From NCBI RefSeq assembly GCF_009749525.1, contig NZ_WOAC01000030.1, forward strand, positions 1-51,611: a stretch of 51,611 bases of DNA, written 5' to 3'. The translations under genes and the position numbers were made by a program. Under the pieces are notes generated by a model, which was not told the origin of the DNA, searched no databases, and worked only from the letters and a program-made list of their open reading frames with translations. This DNA comes from Mesorhizobium xinjiangense. GTDB lineage: Bacteria; Pseudomonadota; Alphaproteobacteria; Rhizobiales; Rhizobiaceae. This document shows positions 34,901-43,452 of this stretch, piece by piece; within the stretch, counting starts at the first letter, position 1, and every line of letters begins with the position of its first letter.

Positions 34901-36335
34901 GCATCCGGCAGCGGTTGACGCCGTGCTGGGAGCGGAATTGACAGCGGAGCTCGATGAACCAGCCATCGTCCATTCCGGCATGCTGCAAGATATTCGGTAT
35001 GGAACCCCCACTGTAGCGCGTCTTTTCGTGCCGCGCCTGCGTGCCTGGTTGGATACGGGAAAATGGCGGCTTGGCCACAATGAGGATGAGACGGCCCGCG
35101 CGAACCGGCTTCGCCAAGTAGTTCAAATCCTCGTGCAACATGGCGGCGCCAGCACCATCGCGCATATACACGCGCTCGCGAAATCTGAACTGGCAGAAGG
35201 TGCGAAAGATGCAGTGAGCAGCATCTGGCTCCCGGTCCTGATGCGTCTCGATCCGGCCGACGGCATTGATGCGCTTGAGAGGACCATACAGCCGCATCCT
35301 CCGGCAAAATTCGGTCCAGCGACAGATTGGTTCAGTTCTCTCTTCGGCGACCGGCACGGCGATGGTGAAACCTACCTCTCGGCGGCCGGCTTCACCCCAG
35401 AATTGCTGCTGAGGCTCGCACGCCTTGCGTACCATTATATCCGTCGGTGCGACGATATGGTGCGTGAGGAAGGTAGCTTTTCTCCCAACGCACGGGATCA
35501 TGCAGAACGTGGCCGAAGCAATATTATCAACGCGCTTCTATCGACCACCGGAGCCGAAGGCTGGGCCATCAAACTCAGATTGGCCGATGATCCGCTCTTT
35601 GCCGATTTCAAAGACCGGGCGTTGGCAATGGCCCGCGAGCGGGCGGCCGAAGAAGCGGATGCAGCCGCCTTCGCCGAGGCCGATATCGTGGCGCTCGACC
35701 GATATGGCGAACTTCCGCCGCTGACGCGCGATGAGATGTTCGTGCTTATGACTGACCGGCTGGACGACATCGACGACGCCTTGCTGCGTGACGACTCACC
35801 GCGTGCGGCCTGGGCACTCATCGACGATGAGAAAATCATGCGTCAGCAGATCGCACGCGAGCTTCGCACCAGCGCCAATGCCGCTTACACGGTCGATCAG
35901 GAAGCGGTGACGGCAGATGAGAAAGAAACCGACATCCGCCTTCGCTCTACCGGTTCAGAGCATGAGGCGATTATTGAATTGAAGATCGGCGAGAAAGACC
36001 GCTCTGCTGCCGACCTGAAAGCCACAATCAAAGACCAACTCGTCGCCAAATACATGGCAGCGGAAAATAGCCGCGCTGGCTGCCTGCTAGTGACCATTAA
36101 ATCTCCCCGCACATGGCTGCACCCGGAAACCGGCGCGGCATTAGACCTAGCCGGGCTCATCGCCATGTTGAATGAGGAAGCCGCACGGATTGAGCAAGAA
36201 ATGGGAGGTAACCTACGGTTGACGGCGCGGGGTCTCGACCTTCAACCGCGTCTGTCAACTGAACGCACAAAGTCACGCGGACGTCAGCGAAAAGCTTCGT
36301 CCGAGCAAAAGCCGGAAGAAGCAGTCGCCGAGTGA
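31941..36335 (+). CDS. Large NACHT-type STAND NTPase with C-terminal PD-(D/E)xK nuclease signature
   Basis: Protein of 1464 residues. Near the N-terminus a NACHT-type NTPase shows Walker A SEAGAGKT (55-62), Walker B FFLDSVDEL (117-125) and sensor VRVIITSRP (150-158). Residues about 400-1250 are helical-repeat-like with no named family. At the C-terminus ETDIRLRS...AIIELKIGEKDRSAADLK (Asp1331, Glu1346, Lys1348) fits a PD-(D/E)xK active site, followed by a basic tail. The plan of NTPase, long sensor region and nuclease resembles Avs-like anti-phage proteins, but most of those have the effector at the N-terminus. Phage sensing is inferred. Confidence 0.75.
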   Translation: MARAPDTNDIERSFQDIPEDKTTEAEQTAFLMDLGWHKGLSWDDLLKSRRVLIISEAGAGKTYECRAQQQSLWTAGEPAFYVELADLARSNLRDLLSHEEETQFDAWRTAQSDVATFFLDSVDELKLSLGSFEQALKRLAKAVAGQLGRVRVIITSRPIPVDEQLFRQILPVPDEADEVATSEEFANIAMARRPQKSSDEQTARDWRNVALLPLSSAQIKQMASKEGVDDPDTLLADIRQRNAEEFVRRPQDLIELCADWREHRRVRSHRDQVSSNIAVKLKPRENGRENTALSPEEASEGAQRLALAATLSRKLTLRHSAEADRDGDPTEAPLDPSNILHDWTQGERTTLLERSLFGFASYGRVRFHHRSVIEHLAAEHLLALRKKGMPVRSIKRILFTTTAQGEAVVKPSLRPVAAWIALRDDAIFEEVLRREPDVLLNFGDPESLSLLQRQRALRAYVERHSAGGWRGLRVPSIQLHRFAAADLGPEVKRLWKGGIENHEIREILLNLIGLGKMTDCADIAYSVAVDASAPYGERIDALDALIQLDDPRLAAISTSLADDAALWPNRLARAALLRLFPVHLPVELLCKALAQITEKKRSAGDISWNLPRLIEHVDLSPDMFNALRHGLTELAVEGIAWNEKHWPHLASKRQFLLPALAATCFRQIQNGVTTPEVMRSTAIALRLAEREYDHTEPAKQLTAALPGLPPDARRLMFEAEDAFLQTYHPLTDPFKRYARLAFHGAAMHLGAIDADWVLASLADRGRNADARAMMLEAAIRIRDDNVEWTDHLSALKPHVADLPELLERLDQLAQPQKTSPEEQRWQRQDAKRQKHEERRDAKAHASWAMFWREIINDPDAVFATDRSENTAWNLWRAMERSGEESRASGWNRRFIERHFGKEVANRLRLAVMAFWRKDRPTLRSERPEEEKGTYLTRWQLGLAGIAAEAEDPQWAEKLSEEEAKLALRYVSIELNGFPVWLEGFAAVHPAAVDAVLGAELTAELDEPAIVHSGMLQDIRYGTPTVARLFVPRLRAWLDTGKWRLGHNEDETARANRLRQVVQILVQHGGASTIAHIHALAKSELAEGAKDAVSSIWLPVLMRLDPADGIDALERTIQPHPPAKFGPATDWFSSLFGDRHGDGETYLSAAGFTPELLLRLARLAYHYIRRCDDMVREEGSFSPNARDHAERGRSNIINALLSTTGAEGWAIKLRLADDPLFADFKDRALAMARERAAEEADAAAFAEADIVALDRYGELPPLTRDEMFVLMTDRLDDIDDALLRDDSPRAAWALIDDEKIMRQQIARELRTSANAAYTVDQEAVTADEKETDIRLRSTGSEHEAIIELKIGEKDRSAADLKATIKDQLVAKYMAAENSRAGCLLVTIKSPRTWLHPETGAALDLAGLIAMLNEEAARIEQEMGGNLRLTARGLDLQPRLSTERTKSRGRQRKASSEQKPEEAVAE

Positions 36336-36358
36336 GTGGGTTTCACCAACAGTGCAGA

Positions 36359-37729
36359 TCACACACCCAAATTGTCTCCTTGATGTTTGGGATGCTGAAT
36401 AGTCAAATTCCGGACATAGCCGCCGAGGTGAGCGTCTCCCCAATCTGACCGGTTCAGCGATACCCGCATTCCGTCGACTATCCAGGTTTCCGGTTCGGAG
36501 GCATGAGCGCGGGCGTAGATCGTCGTCGCCCGTTCAGCGTCGAACGCCTTCGTGAGCAGGGTCAGCGCGCGTTCATCGAAGGCGCGCTGCGCTTCCCTCG
36601 TGTCGTTTTGGTTCGAGCCATCGAGTGCCAGTCGAAGCCGCGTCACGGCGCGCTCGTTACCGGTGAGGTAATAGGAAATTCGATCGGCCAGCACTTTGTC
36701 GTTCAGCTTTACTGACGGAATGTGTGCGAACCACTCGTACTGCGTGCGGTGATAGTCGTCGGTGACCAGGCCGTATTCTTCAAGGAATAGCCGCGCCGCG
36801 TAGGGCGACCAGCCTTCAGCGCGCATAACGGTGGGCGGATTCTTTTCTATTTTGATGCGTCGTCTGATTTCCCAGATGGCCTCTTTAACGCCCTGCTTGT
36901 CGGCGATGTCGCGCCCACGAATATCTCGTGCGAGGCGCTTTACTCCGTCGATATTCCAGCCAAACGCAAACAGAGCGCGCCATCGCGCATAGCGTACGAT
37001 GGGGGCCTGCTTTGGTCTCACCTGTAAATGGATGAAGGCTTCCTCGTAGGTCATATACACGGCGAGTAGAAAAATGAATGGAATGAACATTAGCCAGAGC
37101 AGCAAGGGCAGCCCGAATTCGCGCAGTGTGTTCAATGACCAGAATTCGGAAATGCTAGTGGCAACCAACCAATAGCTAAAGCCGAGGATAGCGAGGCCCG
37201 CCAGAATCTGGAGCCCGCGCAGCAGGCCGAGCACTCGGGGGATGCCGGGTTTGTCAGTTTGATGTTCGCCGACCGCTATAAGGAGAGCGAGAAGCACAAG
37301 TGCCGGAAGCATGAGCAGTTCGACCCAAAGTGGAAAGCTCACCAGCTCGGCGATGAACAGAATGACGGCAGATAGAGTGAACGCATCGCGCACCAGCTTA
37401 CGTAGCACATGCGGTTTGTCCTTAAGTCGCTGGGCTTCAAAGATGCTGGTGAAACCGACCGTCAACCACCATAGCAGGGTGGATTTGAGATTGGGCCAGT
37501 CCCATAGATTCAACCATGCGAGCAGCCAGACACAAGCCGCCACGTAGAAGGACATGAGCAGCCAGATCAGTGCGAGCTTCGGCATAAAGAAGACGCGCAC
37601 GACATTAAAGGCTAGAGGGCGTCCCTTTTTCCACAGGAGCACAGCGGCCAGTAGCAGGCCTAGATAAACAAGAGCGGCAATCTCACGATTGCTCAGGTCG
37701 AATCCGAAGCTGGCCGATGTGAAGGACAT
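36359..37729 (-). CDS. Multi-pass membrane protein, family not recognised
   Basis: Protein of 456 residues. About six to eight hydrophobic segments fill residues 15-245 (for example ALVYLGLLLAAVLLW, LALIWLLMSFYVAACVWLLAWL, LLMLPALVLLALLIAVG, GLPLLLWLMFIPFIFLLAVYM). A soluble C-terminal half of about 210 residues follows. It converges on the STAND gene with 23 bp between stops, and lies in the same repeat-bounded block. A role as membrane effector or partner of the STAND protein is possible but unproven. Confidence 0.7.
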   Translation of the reverse strand: MSFTSASFGFDLSNREIAALVYLGLLLAAVLLWKKGRPLAFNVVRVFFMPKLALIWLLMSFYVAACVWLLAWLNLWDWPNLKSTLLWWLTVGFTSIFEAQRLKDKPHVLRKLVRDAFTLSAVILFIAELVSFPLWVELLMLPALVLLALLIAVGEHQTDKPGIPRVLGLLRGLQILAGLAILGFSYWLVATSISEFWSLNTLREFGLPLLLWLMFIPFIFLLAVYMTYEEAFIHLQVRPKQAPIVRYARWRALFAFGWNIDGVKRLARDIRGRDIADKQGVKEAIWEIRRRIKIEKNPPTVMRAEGWSPYAARLFLEEYGLVTDDYHRTQYEWFAHIPSVKLNDKVLADRISYYLTGNERAVTRLRLALDGSNQNDTREAQRAFDERALTLLTKAFDAERATTIYARAHASEPETWIVDGMRVSLNRSDWGDAHLGGYVRNLTIQHPKHQGDNLGV

Positions 37730-37853
37730 ATCTTTTTAGATAGCACCTAACGTTCGACGGCAATCGCTCACTCGAACATGAGAACCCTCATACGGCTCAT
37801 CGCTCCCAAGTTGTTTGCCCCGACGTGCGGTACGCGGGACGCGCAGCACGGCT

Positions 37854-37918
37854 TTAGATGTCATTTTGGAGGGCTATAGCGTAGACGTAGTTCTCGGTTT
37901 CATCGGCTTCGGCCCGGC
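37854..37918 (-). repeat. Gene-tail repeat, copy 2 (type II)
   Basis: The minus strand encodes CRAEADETENYVYAIALQNDI then stop (37854), homologous to copy 1 at 29884. The pair encloses the HNH, GNAT, STAND and membrane-protein genes, about 8 kb. Confidence 0.6.
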
Positions 37919-37939
37919 AGGTATCGTGGTGCCACCTGC

Positions 37940-37960
37940 CGGAACGGGAGGGATTCGAAC
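37940..37960 (-). repeat. tRNA-Ser-like 3' end, left copy (candidate att site)
   Basis: On the minus strand the last 20 bp read TTCGAATCCCTCCCGTTCCG, the T-loop, T-stem 3' strand, acceptor 3' strand and discriminator G expected of a tRNA-Ser. No cloverleaf exists upstream. The 21-bp sequence, with one further base on its 5' side, recurs exactly at 51342-51362. Confidence 0.5.
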
Positions 37961-38059
37961 GCAAGGGATCGCTCCTCTTTTGACGTAAGCGAAGAAAACT
38001 CATGAGCAGTAAGTTCGCATCCAGAGCCACGACCTCAGGCATCCCAACGAAAGCGTGCC

Positions 38060-38150
38060 TTAGAGGGCTATAGAGTAGATGTAGTTGTCATCTTCACCCG
38101 GTGCGGTGCGCCAAATACCGTCGATTGCCCTCCACAATACGCTGTAGCCG
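38060..38150 (-). repeat. Gene-tail repeat, copy 3 (type I)
   Basis: The minus strand encodes VLWRAIDGIWRTAPGEDDNY followed by IYSIAL and a stop at 38060. It is about 88% identical over some 50 bp to copy 4 (51461), and weaker similarity continues through the 100 bp up to the tRNA-like sequence. A short ATG-initiated frame (36 codons) covers it. Confidence 0.6.
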
Positions 38151-38386
38151 CCGAACGTACACCTATGCATAGAATGAAGGACAGTCGGTGCGCGAGATGG
38201 CGTAGAAACGACGGCGTTCGGCGGTGAAAAAGTTCGAATCGCTTACGGTCGAACTACGCATTTGGCTGTCCCTGACGTCGGAAATCTATGTGGCATCGCC
38301 CCATCAGCACGCTGTCTGAGGTAGCTAAATGTGTGAACGGGGCGGATCCAGGCGCCGACACCAATTCGCCGCTCGTGTAATCATCA

Positions 38387-39142
38387 CTATTCGTCGAGTG
38401 CCTCCAGCACGAGTTCCGCCGTAAGCGCGCTGCTGTACTGCTGCTGGCCGGTGATGAGACGCCCGTCGCGAATGGCAAACGGTTCATTGGCGCCACGGCA
38501 CAGGAAGCTGGTGCCCTTGATGCCAGCGGCCTCGCTCTGGATGGTGTAGTCGTTGAGCGTCATGCCGAAGGCGGCGTTGACCTGCTCTTCCTCCTCGTCG
38601 GTGAAGCCGGTCCATTTCTTGCCGTCAGCGAGCAGCTTTCCGTTGGACAGGCGCGTCCACAATAGAAGACCGGACCCGTGGCAGATCAGCGTGACGATCT
38701 TGCCCTTCTCATAGAAGGACGCGATCAGCTCATGCAGCGCTATATCATCCTTGAAGGTCAGCAGCGGACCGCCGCCGCCCGCCACCCACACCGCGTCATA
38801 CTCGTCCACCGACACGGCGCTGATCGGCAGGGTGTTCTTCAGCATCGCCCCAAACTTCGCATGATGGACGAAGCCCAGGCTGATCAGATCGTCGGCATAG
38901 GCGCCGTCCGGCGTGCGTGGATCGCTGTGGGTGTCGAACATCACCTCGCCGCCCTTCGGCGAGGCGAGATCGACCTGATGTCCAGCCTCGGTGAACATCA
39001 GGAAGGCGCGCGTCATTTCCTCGGCGAAGAAGCCGACCGGAAAGCCCTTGAGCTCCGTCGTGTTGGAAACAATCGACAGGATGCGGCGTGGCTTGCGCTT
39101 AACGCCGATGCGGGTATCGATTTTCAGGTCTGATGCTGGCAT
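38387..39142 (-). CDS. DJ-1/PfpI-family protein
   Basis: Class I glutamine-amidotransferase-like fold, 251 residues, with the nucleophile-elbow Cys in VTLICHGSGLLLW and a preceding Glu (FFAEEM). The family includes glyoxalase III-type (Hsp31) and chaperone-like proteins; which applies here is open. The ATG at 39142 (MPASDLKIDTRIG) fits the family; the frame is open 129 bp upstream. It is the last gene of the 43310-38387 minus-strand cluster. Confidence 0.88.
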   Translation of the reverse strand: MPASDLKIDTRIGVKRKPRRILSIVSNTTELKGFPVGFFAEEMTRAFLMFTEAGHQVDLASPKGGEVMFDTHSDPRTPDGAYADDLISLGFVHHAKFGAMLKNTLPISAVSVDEYDAVWVAGGGGPLLTFKDDIALHELIASFYEKGKIVTLICHGSGLLLWTRLSNGKLLADGKKWTGFTDEEEEQVNAAFGMTLNDYTIQSEAAGIKGTSFLCRGANEPFAIRDGRLITGQQQYSSALTAELVLEALDE

Positions 39143-39290
39143 TTGAAAGGGCCTTTTCTTGTTTCGTTTTGCAGGATGGCCGGAGAGCGCCTTGCCGTGG
39201 TCATGGTTGCGGCGCGCGGGAAGCGCCCATAAGCGTCGCACGAGGCTGCGATGGCCTCGGCATGCCCCCAAAAGCTATTTGTCAGCGATG

Positions 39291-39785
39291 CTATTTCAGC
39301 GTGAACGTGTCGGCACTGCACGCGCCCAAAGCGTCCGGACTGTATTTGCGCCAGTCGTCGATGCTGAGCATTCCGATGCGAACAGACCCTTCACCGAGCT
39401 GATTGCTCATATCCATGACGGTGAGCCATCGCACCGGTTCGTCGCAAAAACCGTTCTTTCCCTTGTTCTGCGAGAAGAACGCGTCGGCGTTGAGGACCTT
39501 GTATACGTTTCCGCCGTAGTCCGTGTCGTTTCCGTTGTTCCAGACGTCAGAATACTGGAGCGTCAGTTCCCCTTTAAGCTTCGAGAAACTCGCCGAGGTG
39601 CGACTGAGCTTCATCGTCGTCCCCAAGGTCGAAGACGTGCCATTGGACAGCGCGGAGTAGGACCGCACATTGTCGGTCGGCATGGGGTCGACTTTTGATT
39701 TCGCGGCGGCGCCGAAGGCCAACAGCAAGCCAACGGGAGCTGCGACGAGTATGCCGGTCAAAGTTCTGCTTCTGGATTTTGTCAT
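39291..39785 (-). CDS. Secreted protein of unknown function
   Basis: Protein of 164 residues with an N-terminal signal peptide (MTKSRSRTLTGILVAAPVGLLLAFGAAAKS). The mature part has two Cys (FCDEPVRW, ACSADTF) and is otherwise unrecognised. It sits 20 bp after the DUF924 gene in the same direction, suggesting an operon. Confidence 0.7.
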   Translation of the reverse strand: MTKSRSRTLTGILVAAPVGLLLAFGAAAKSKVDPMPTDNVRSYSALSNGTSSTLGTTMKLSRTSASFSKLKGELTLQYSDVWNNGNDTDYGGNVYKVLNADAFFSQNKGKNGFCDEPVRWLTVMDMSNQLGEGSVRIGMLSIDDWRKYSPDALGACSADTFTLK

Positions 39786-39805
39786 GGACTTTCCTCTCTT
39801 GATCC

Positions 39806-40381
39806 CTATCCCTGAAAGCCGCCCGCTTCGAGAAACTCTGCTTCCAGCGCAGTTGTGGCGCGGCCCAGCATGAAATTGCGGTGCGGAAAGCGTCCAAAAA
39901 GGCGGATGATGTCGCAGTGGCCTTCAGCGTGATCGAGCCATGGCTGCCCCAATCGAGCATTGAGTTTCACCGATAGGTGCTGGTCGGCGATATCTTCCGA
40001 ATGCGCGAAGGGTAGGCAGAAGAACAGCCGCAGATCCGGCTCGACCTGCTCCATGTGCCCGGCATCGAGCGCCAGACGGGCGTAGTGCCGCGCCAATGGG
40101 TCGGTCGCATACATGTGCGCTGTCCCGCGAAACGCATTGCGCGGGAACTGGTCGGTCAGGATCAGCAAGGCGAGCGCGCCTTTCGGGTTTTCGATCCAGC
40201 CGTCATGTCGCCGCGCCGCGACCGCCATGTGAAGATCGAAGTAGCGGTCCCGGAAGATGCGATCGAAACCCTCATCCTTGTCGAACCACCGACCTTGCGC
40301 CCCAGCGTCCTTCCAGAAGCCGACGACCTCCGAAATCAGCTCCTCGTCTCCTCGGGGTCGCATCCTGAGCGCGGCGATCAT
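39806..40381 (-). CDS. DUF924 family protein
   Basis: Protein of 191 residues with DUF924 features (VVGFWKDAGAQGRWFDKDEGFD; LALLILTDQFPRNAFRGTAHMYATD; FFCLPFAHSEDIADQ; RFPHRNFMLGR). It is a helical, TPR-like family of unknown function. Its start overlaps the stop of the Kef-type antiporter (ATGA at 40378-40381). Confidence 0.92.
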   Translation of the reverse strand: MIAALRMRPRGDEELISEVVGFWKDAGAQGRWFDKDEGFDRIFRDRYFDLHMAVAARRHDGWIENPKGALALLILTDQFPRNAFRGTAHMYATDPLARHYARLALDAGHMEQVEPDLRLFFCLPFAHSEDIADQHLSVKLNARLGQPWLDHAEGHCDIIRLFGRFPHRNFMLGRATTALEAEFLEAGGFQG

Positions 40382-42183
40382 GATGAAGCCTCCCGCTCCG
40401 TAGGTTGGCCCTTGCCTGGAGCATTGCCATGGATCAGGTCGCGGCCGGCATAGATGCCGTCGGCGGTCTCAAGGGCGAAGCGCTCGGAATCGCGTTGGCG
40501 AACGTCCTCCATCACGCGCACGCGTTCCTCCTCGTCCACATCCATCATTTCAAGCGCCTTCTGGCCGAGTGCCAGCGCCGATTCGAAGGTCTCACGGATC
40601 TGATAGTCGACGCCTGCATGGATCAGTTCGATGGCATGCTCGCGATCGAAGGAGCGCGCCAGAACCGGCACCAGCGGGAACTCTGCCTTGACCAGCTCCG
40701 CGATCTTCAGACTCGCCTCGCGGTCATTGACCGCGATGACGACAAGGCGGGCGTCATGAGCGCCGGCGGCATGAAGGATGTCGAGGCGCGCGCCGTCGCC
40801 AAAATAAACCTTGAACCCGAAATCCTGCGCATTGCGGATGGCGTCCGTGTCGGTCTCGATGATGGAGATTGAGCAACCATTCGCCAACAGAGGCTGACTA
40901 ACGATCTGGCCGAAGCGACCGAAACCGATCAGGAGCACGCCCGCTGATAAGCCTTCGGCGGCCTCGACCCCATCCATCGATGGAGCGGGCTTGGGTATCA
41001 ACCGGTCGTGCAGGATGATCATCAGCGGGGTGACCGCCATCGAGACGATGATGGTCGCCGTCAGGATGGCGTTGGCCTCGCCGTCGATGATGCCGACCGA
41101 TGCGGCCGCAGCATAGAGCACGAAGGCGAATTCGCCGCCCTGTGCCATCAGCACAGCGCGTTCGATCGCTTCCCGGTTGCCAGCCCGGAACAGGCGGGCG
41201 ACCGCATAGATGCCAATGGTCTTCAGCACCATGTAGGCGATGACGGCGACGAGGATGAGGCGCCAGTTGGCGGCGATCACCGCAAGATCGAGCGACATGC
41301 CGACGCCCAGGAAGAACAGGCCGAGCAGGATGCCGCGGAACGGCTCGACATCGGCCTCGAGCTGGTGGCGGAAGGAAGATTCCGACAGCAGCACGCCGGC
41401 TAGGAAGGCCCCCATCGCCATCGACAGGCCGCCCAATTGCATGGCGAGCGCAGCGCCGAGCACGACGAAGAGCGCCGCTGCCGTCATCACCTCGCGCGCC
41501 CTGGCCTTGCCGAGAATACGAAACAGCGGGTCGAGCAGATAGCGACCGGCGACGATCAAGCCAAGGATCGACGCGAGGCCGATGGCGACGCCAGTCAGCC
41601 GACTGGTGAGCGTGGCGTTTTCGCCGCCGGGCGCCAGAAAGGCGACAAGCGCCAGCAGCGGCACGATGGCCAGGTCCTCGAGCAGCAGGATCGCGACGAT
41701 CCGCCGGCCTTTCGGCAGCCCCATCGCACGGCGCTCCTCGAGCATCTGCATGACGATAGCAGTCGAGGTCAGCACGAAGCCCGTGCCCGCGACGAAGCTC
41801 TGAGGCACCGAATAGCCGAGCGTCAGGCCGACACAGGTGAGCAGCCCGATGCACAACGCGACCTGGAGAAGGCCAAGACCGAAGATCTCGCCCCGCATCG
41901 ACCACAGCCGCGAGGGCTGCATCTCCAGCCCGATGATGAACAGGAACATGACGACGCCGAGCTCGGCGACGTGCAGGATTGATTGCGTATCGGAGAACAG
42001 GCCGACGCCGAACGGTCCGATCACTAATCCCGCGGCAAGATAACCGAGCACGGAACCGAGGCCGAGCCGCTTGAACAGCGGCACAGCGACGACCGCCGCG
42101 CCGAGCAACACGACGACCGGAATGAGATCGAAGCCGCCATGTGAGGCGGCCTCAGCAGCATGCGAAACAGTATCGGCGGCCAT
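40378..42183 (-). CDS. Kef-type CPA2 monovalent cation/proton antiporter
   Basis: Protein of 601 residues: an N-terminal CPA2 exchanger with about 12 membrane helices (LGYLAAGLVIGPFGVGLFSD; MFLFIIGLEMQPSRLW; LEDLAIVPLLAL) and a C-terminal RCK/TrkA-N domain with Rossmann motif IGFGRFGQ. It resembles KefB/KefC K+ efflux systems that protect against electrophiles. The neighbouring DJ-1-like, SDR and small membrane proteins would fit an electrophile or carbonyl stress cassette, which is my inference. Confidence 0.92.
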   Translation of the reverse strand: MAADTVSHAAEAASHGGFDLIPVVVLLGAAVVAVPLFKRLGLGSVLGYLAAGLVIGPFGVGLFSDTQSILHVAELGVVMFLFIIGLEMQPSRLWSMRGEIFGLGLLQVALCIGLLTCVGLTLGYSVPQSFVAGTGFVLTSTAIVMQMLEERRAMGLPKGRRIVAILLLEDLAIVPLLALVAFLAPGGENATLTSRLTGVAIGLASILGLIVAGRYLLDPLFRILGKARAREVMTAAALFVVLGAALAMQLGGLSMAMGAFLAGVLLSESSFRHQLEADVEPFRGILLGLFFLGVGMSLDLAVIAANWRLILVAVIAYMVLKTIGIYAVARLFRAGNREAIERAVLMAQGGEFAFVLYAAAASVGIIDGEANAILTATIIVSMAVTPLMIILHDRLIPKPAPSMDGVEAAEGLSAGVLLIGFGRFGQIVSQPLLANGCSISIIETDTDAIRNAQDFGFKVYFGDGARLDILHAAGAHDARLVVIAVNDREASLKIAELVKAEFPLVPVLARSFDREHAIELIHAGVDYQIRETFESALALGQKALEMMDVDEEERVRVMEDVRQRDSERFALETADGIYAGRDLIHGNAPGKGQPTEREASS

Positions 42184-42186
42184 CGG

Positions 42187-42456
42187 TCAGACCCTTGCCC
42201 CTTGCCAGGCGACCAGCCCGGCGATGACAGCCGGCAAGGCGAAGACGACGAGGAGGATCGGCAGTTCCTGCGCCACGGTGTAGCCAGCCTTGTTGACGCC
42301 GACCCACATGTTGACGAGCGCCACGACCAGCCAGACAGGCACGAACACTTTCACCGCCGCAGCGACCCCGGCGACATCTCCGCCCCAGAGCTTCCCGAAC
42401 AGGGCGAACACGCCGAGCAGAAGGACGCCTCCGATGATGACAAGCAGCATGTGCAT
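42187..42456 (-). CDS. Small three-helix membrane protein
   Basis: Protein of 89 residues (MHMLLVIIGGVLLLGVFALFGKLWGG) with three hydrophobic segments. The frame is open 27 bp upstream, but the ATG at 42456 gives a normal membrane N-terminus. It lies 3 bp before the antiporter start and is probably co-translated; a role as antiporter accessory is possible but not shown. Confidence 0.72.
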   Translation of the reverse strand: MHMLLVIIGGVLLLGVFALFGKLWGGDVAGVAAAVKVFVPVWLVVALVNMWVGVNKAGYTVAQELPILLVVFALPAVIAGLVAWQGARV

Positions 42457-42536
42457 GTATGGTCCTTCCCCTCGTGATGGCAAAAGATCGGCCTGGCTTT
42501 ATGGACAGGCCGCCCCGAACTTGCTTGCCCGAGATC

Positions 42537-43310
42537 CTACTTGGTCGTGTAACCGCCATTGACGAGAATGGTCTGGCCGGTCATCCACCAGCCCTCCGAG
42601 ACCATGAAGCGGATATAGGGCACGATGTCCCCGATGTCAGTCAGGCCGGTCTTGGAGAAGTTGGACAGCGCCGCCGCGGTCTTGTGATAGGCGACCGCAT
42701 CTTCCCCCTCGGCCGGATAGAAGAAAGGGGTGTCCATGGGGCCGGGGCCGATCGCCGTCACCGAGATGCCGCGCTCGCCGAACTCCTTGGACGCTGCCCG
42801 CGTGAAATGCTCGACCGGCGCCTTGGTGCCGGCATAGGCGGCGTAAAAGGGCGTGTAGGCGCCGAGCAGCGACGTGACCAGCGTGCAGACCTTGCCGTTG
42901 TCGTTGAGATGCTTGCCGGCTTCCTTGAGGAAGAAGAAAGCGGTCTTGGAATTCACCGCTGTCATCTCGTCGTATTCCGCTTCCGATATTTCGACGATTG
43001 GCTTCTTCAACACCTTACCGACGGTGTTGATGGCGATGTCCGGCTTGCCGATGGCGGCGACCGCATCGGCGAAGAGCTTCTCCATCGCGCCCGCCGTGGT
43101 GAGGTCAGCCTGGAAGGCGACGGCCTCTGCGCCGGCGGCCTTGACGGCGGCGACGGTCGCGTCGGCATCGGCCTCGGTGGACGCGCTATTGTAGTGGATG
43201 GCGATCGCCTTGGCGCCGTGGGCGGCGAGATCGCGCGCGATCAGCCCGCCGAGGTTCTTTGCGCCGCCGGCGATGATGACGGTTTTGCCTTTGATGCTGT
43301 GGTCGGTCAT
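42537..43310 (-). CDS. Short-chain dehydrogenase/reductase
   Basis: SDR of 257 residues with coenzyme loop IIAGGAKNLGGLIA, INTVG (NNAG variant), catalytic Ser in LVTSLLG and Tyr/Lys in YAAYAGTK, ending ILVNGGYTTK. NAD(P)-dependent; the substrate is unknown. It heads the minus-strand operon and is divergent from a LysR gene with a dyad between them, so it is the likely target of that regulator. Confidence 0.92.
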   Translation of the reverse strand: MTDHSIKGKTVIIAGGAKNLGGLIARDLAAHGAKAIAIHYNSASTEADADATVAAVKAAGAEAVAFQADLTTAGAMEKLFADAVAAIGKPDIAINTVGKVLKKPIVEISEAEYDEMTAVNSKTAFFFLKEAGKHLNDNGKVCTLVTSLLGAYTPFYAAYAGTKAPVEHFTRAASKEFGERGISVTAIGPGPMDTPFFYPAEGEDAVAYHKTAAALSNFSKTGLTDIGDIVPYIRFMVSEGWWMTGQTILVNGGYTTK

Positions 43311-43401
43311 GGGGTGGCCTCCTTTGCCAGTATGGCGACCACATCGGCGGCCGCTTTCGTTGGGAAAACATATCGTCTAGGATTGACTGATAAAGATGGT
43401 C

Positions 43402-43424
43402 ATTCTGACATCACCTGTCAGAAT
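43402..43424. promoter_or_regulatory. Dyad in the SDR/LysR divergent promoter
   Basis: Perfect inverted repeat ATTCTGACA-TCACC-TGTCAGAAT between the divergent SDR and LysR starts. It fits a LysR-type operator controlling both genes. Confidence 0.55.
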
Positions 43425-43452
43425 ATCGGCACAATGAAGGACCACTCTCACA

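Larger units (their letters stand above)
37730..38386. other. Island junction region without intact genes
   Basis: 657 bp holding two gene-tail repeats (37854-37918 and 38060-38150), a tRNA-Ser-like 3' end (37940-37960) and a small inverted repeat (GGCAGGT / ACCTGCC at 37915-37939). A 62-codon minus-strand frame (37854-38042) simply runs through the tRNA-like sequence into the tail and is probably not a gene. 38160-38386 shows nothing recognisable. Confidence 0.6.

Noticed and set aside
37854..38042. 62-codon frame running through the tRNA-like sequence
   Set aside because: It reads across the tRNA-like repeat into a gene tail; better explained as a junction than a gene.
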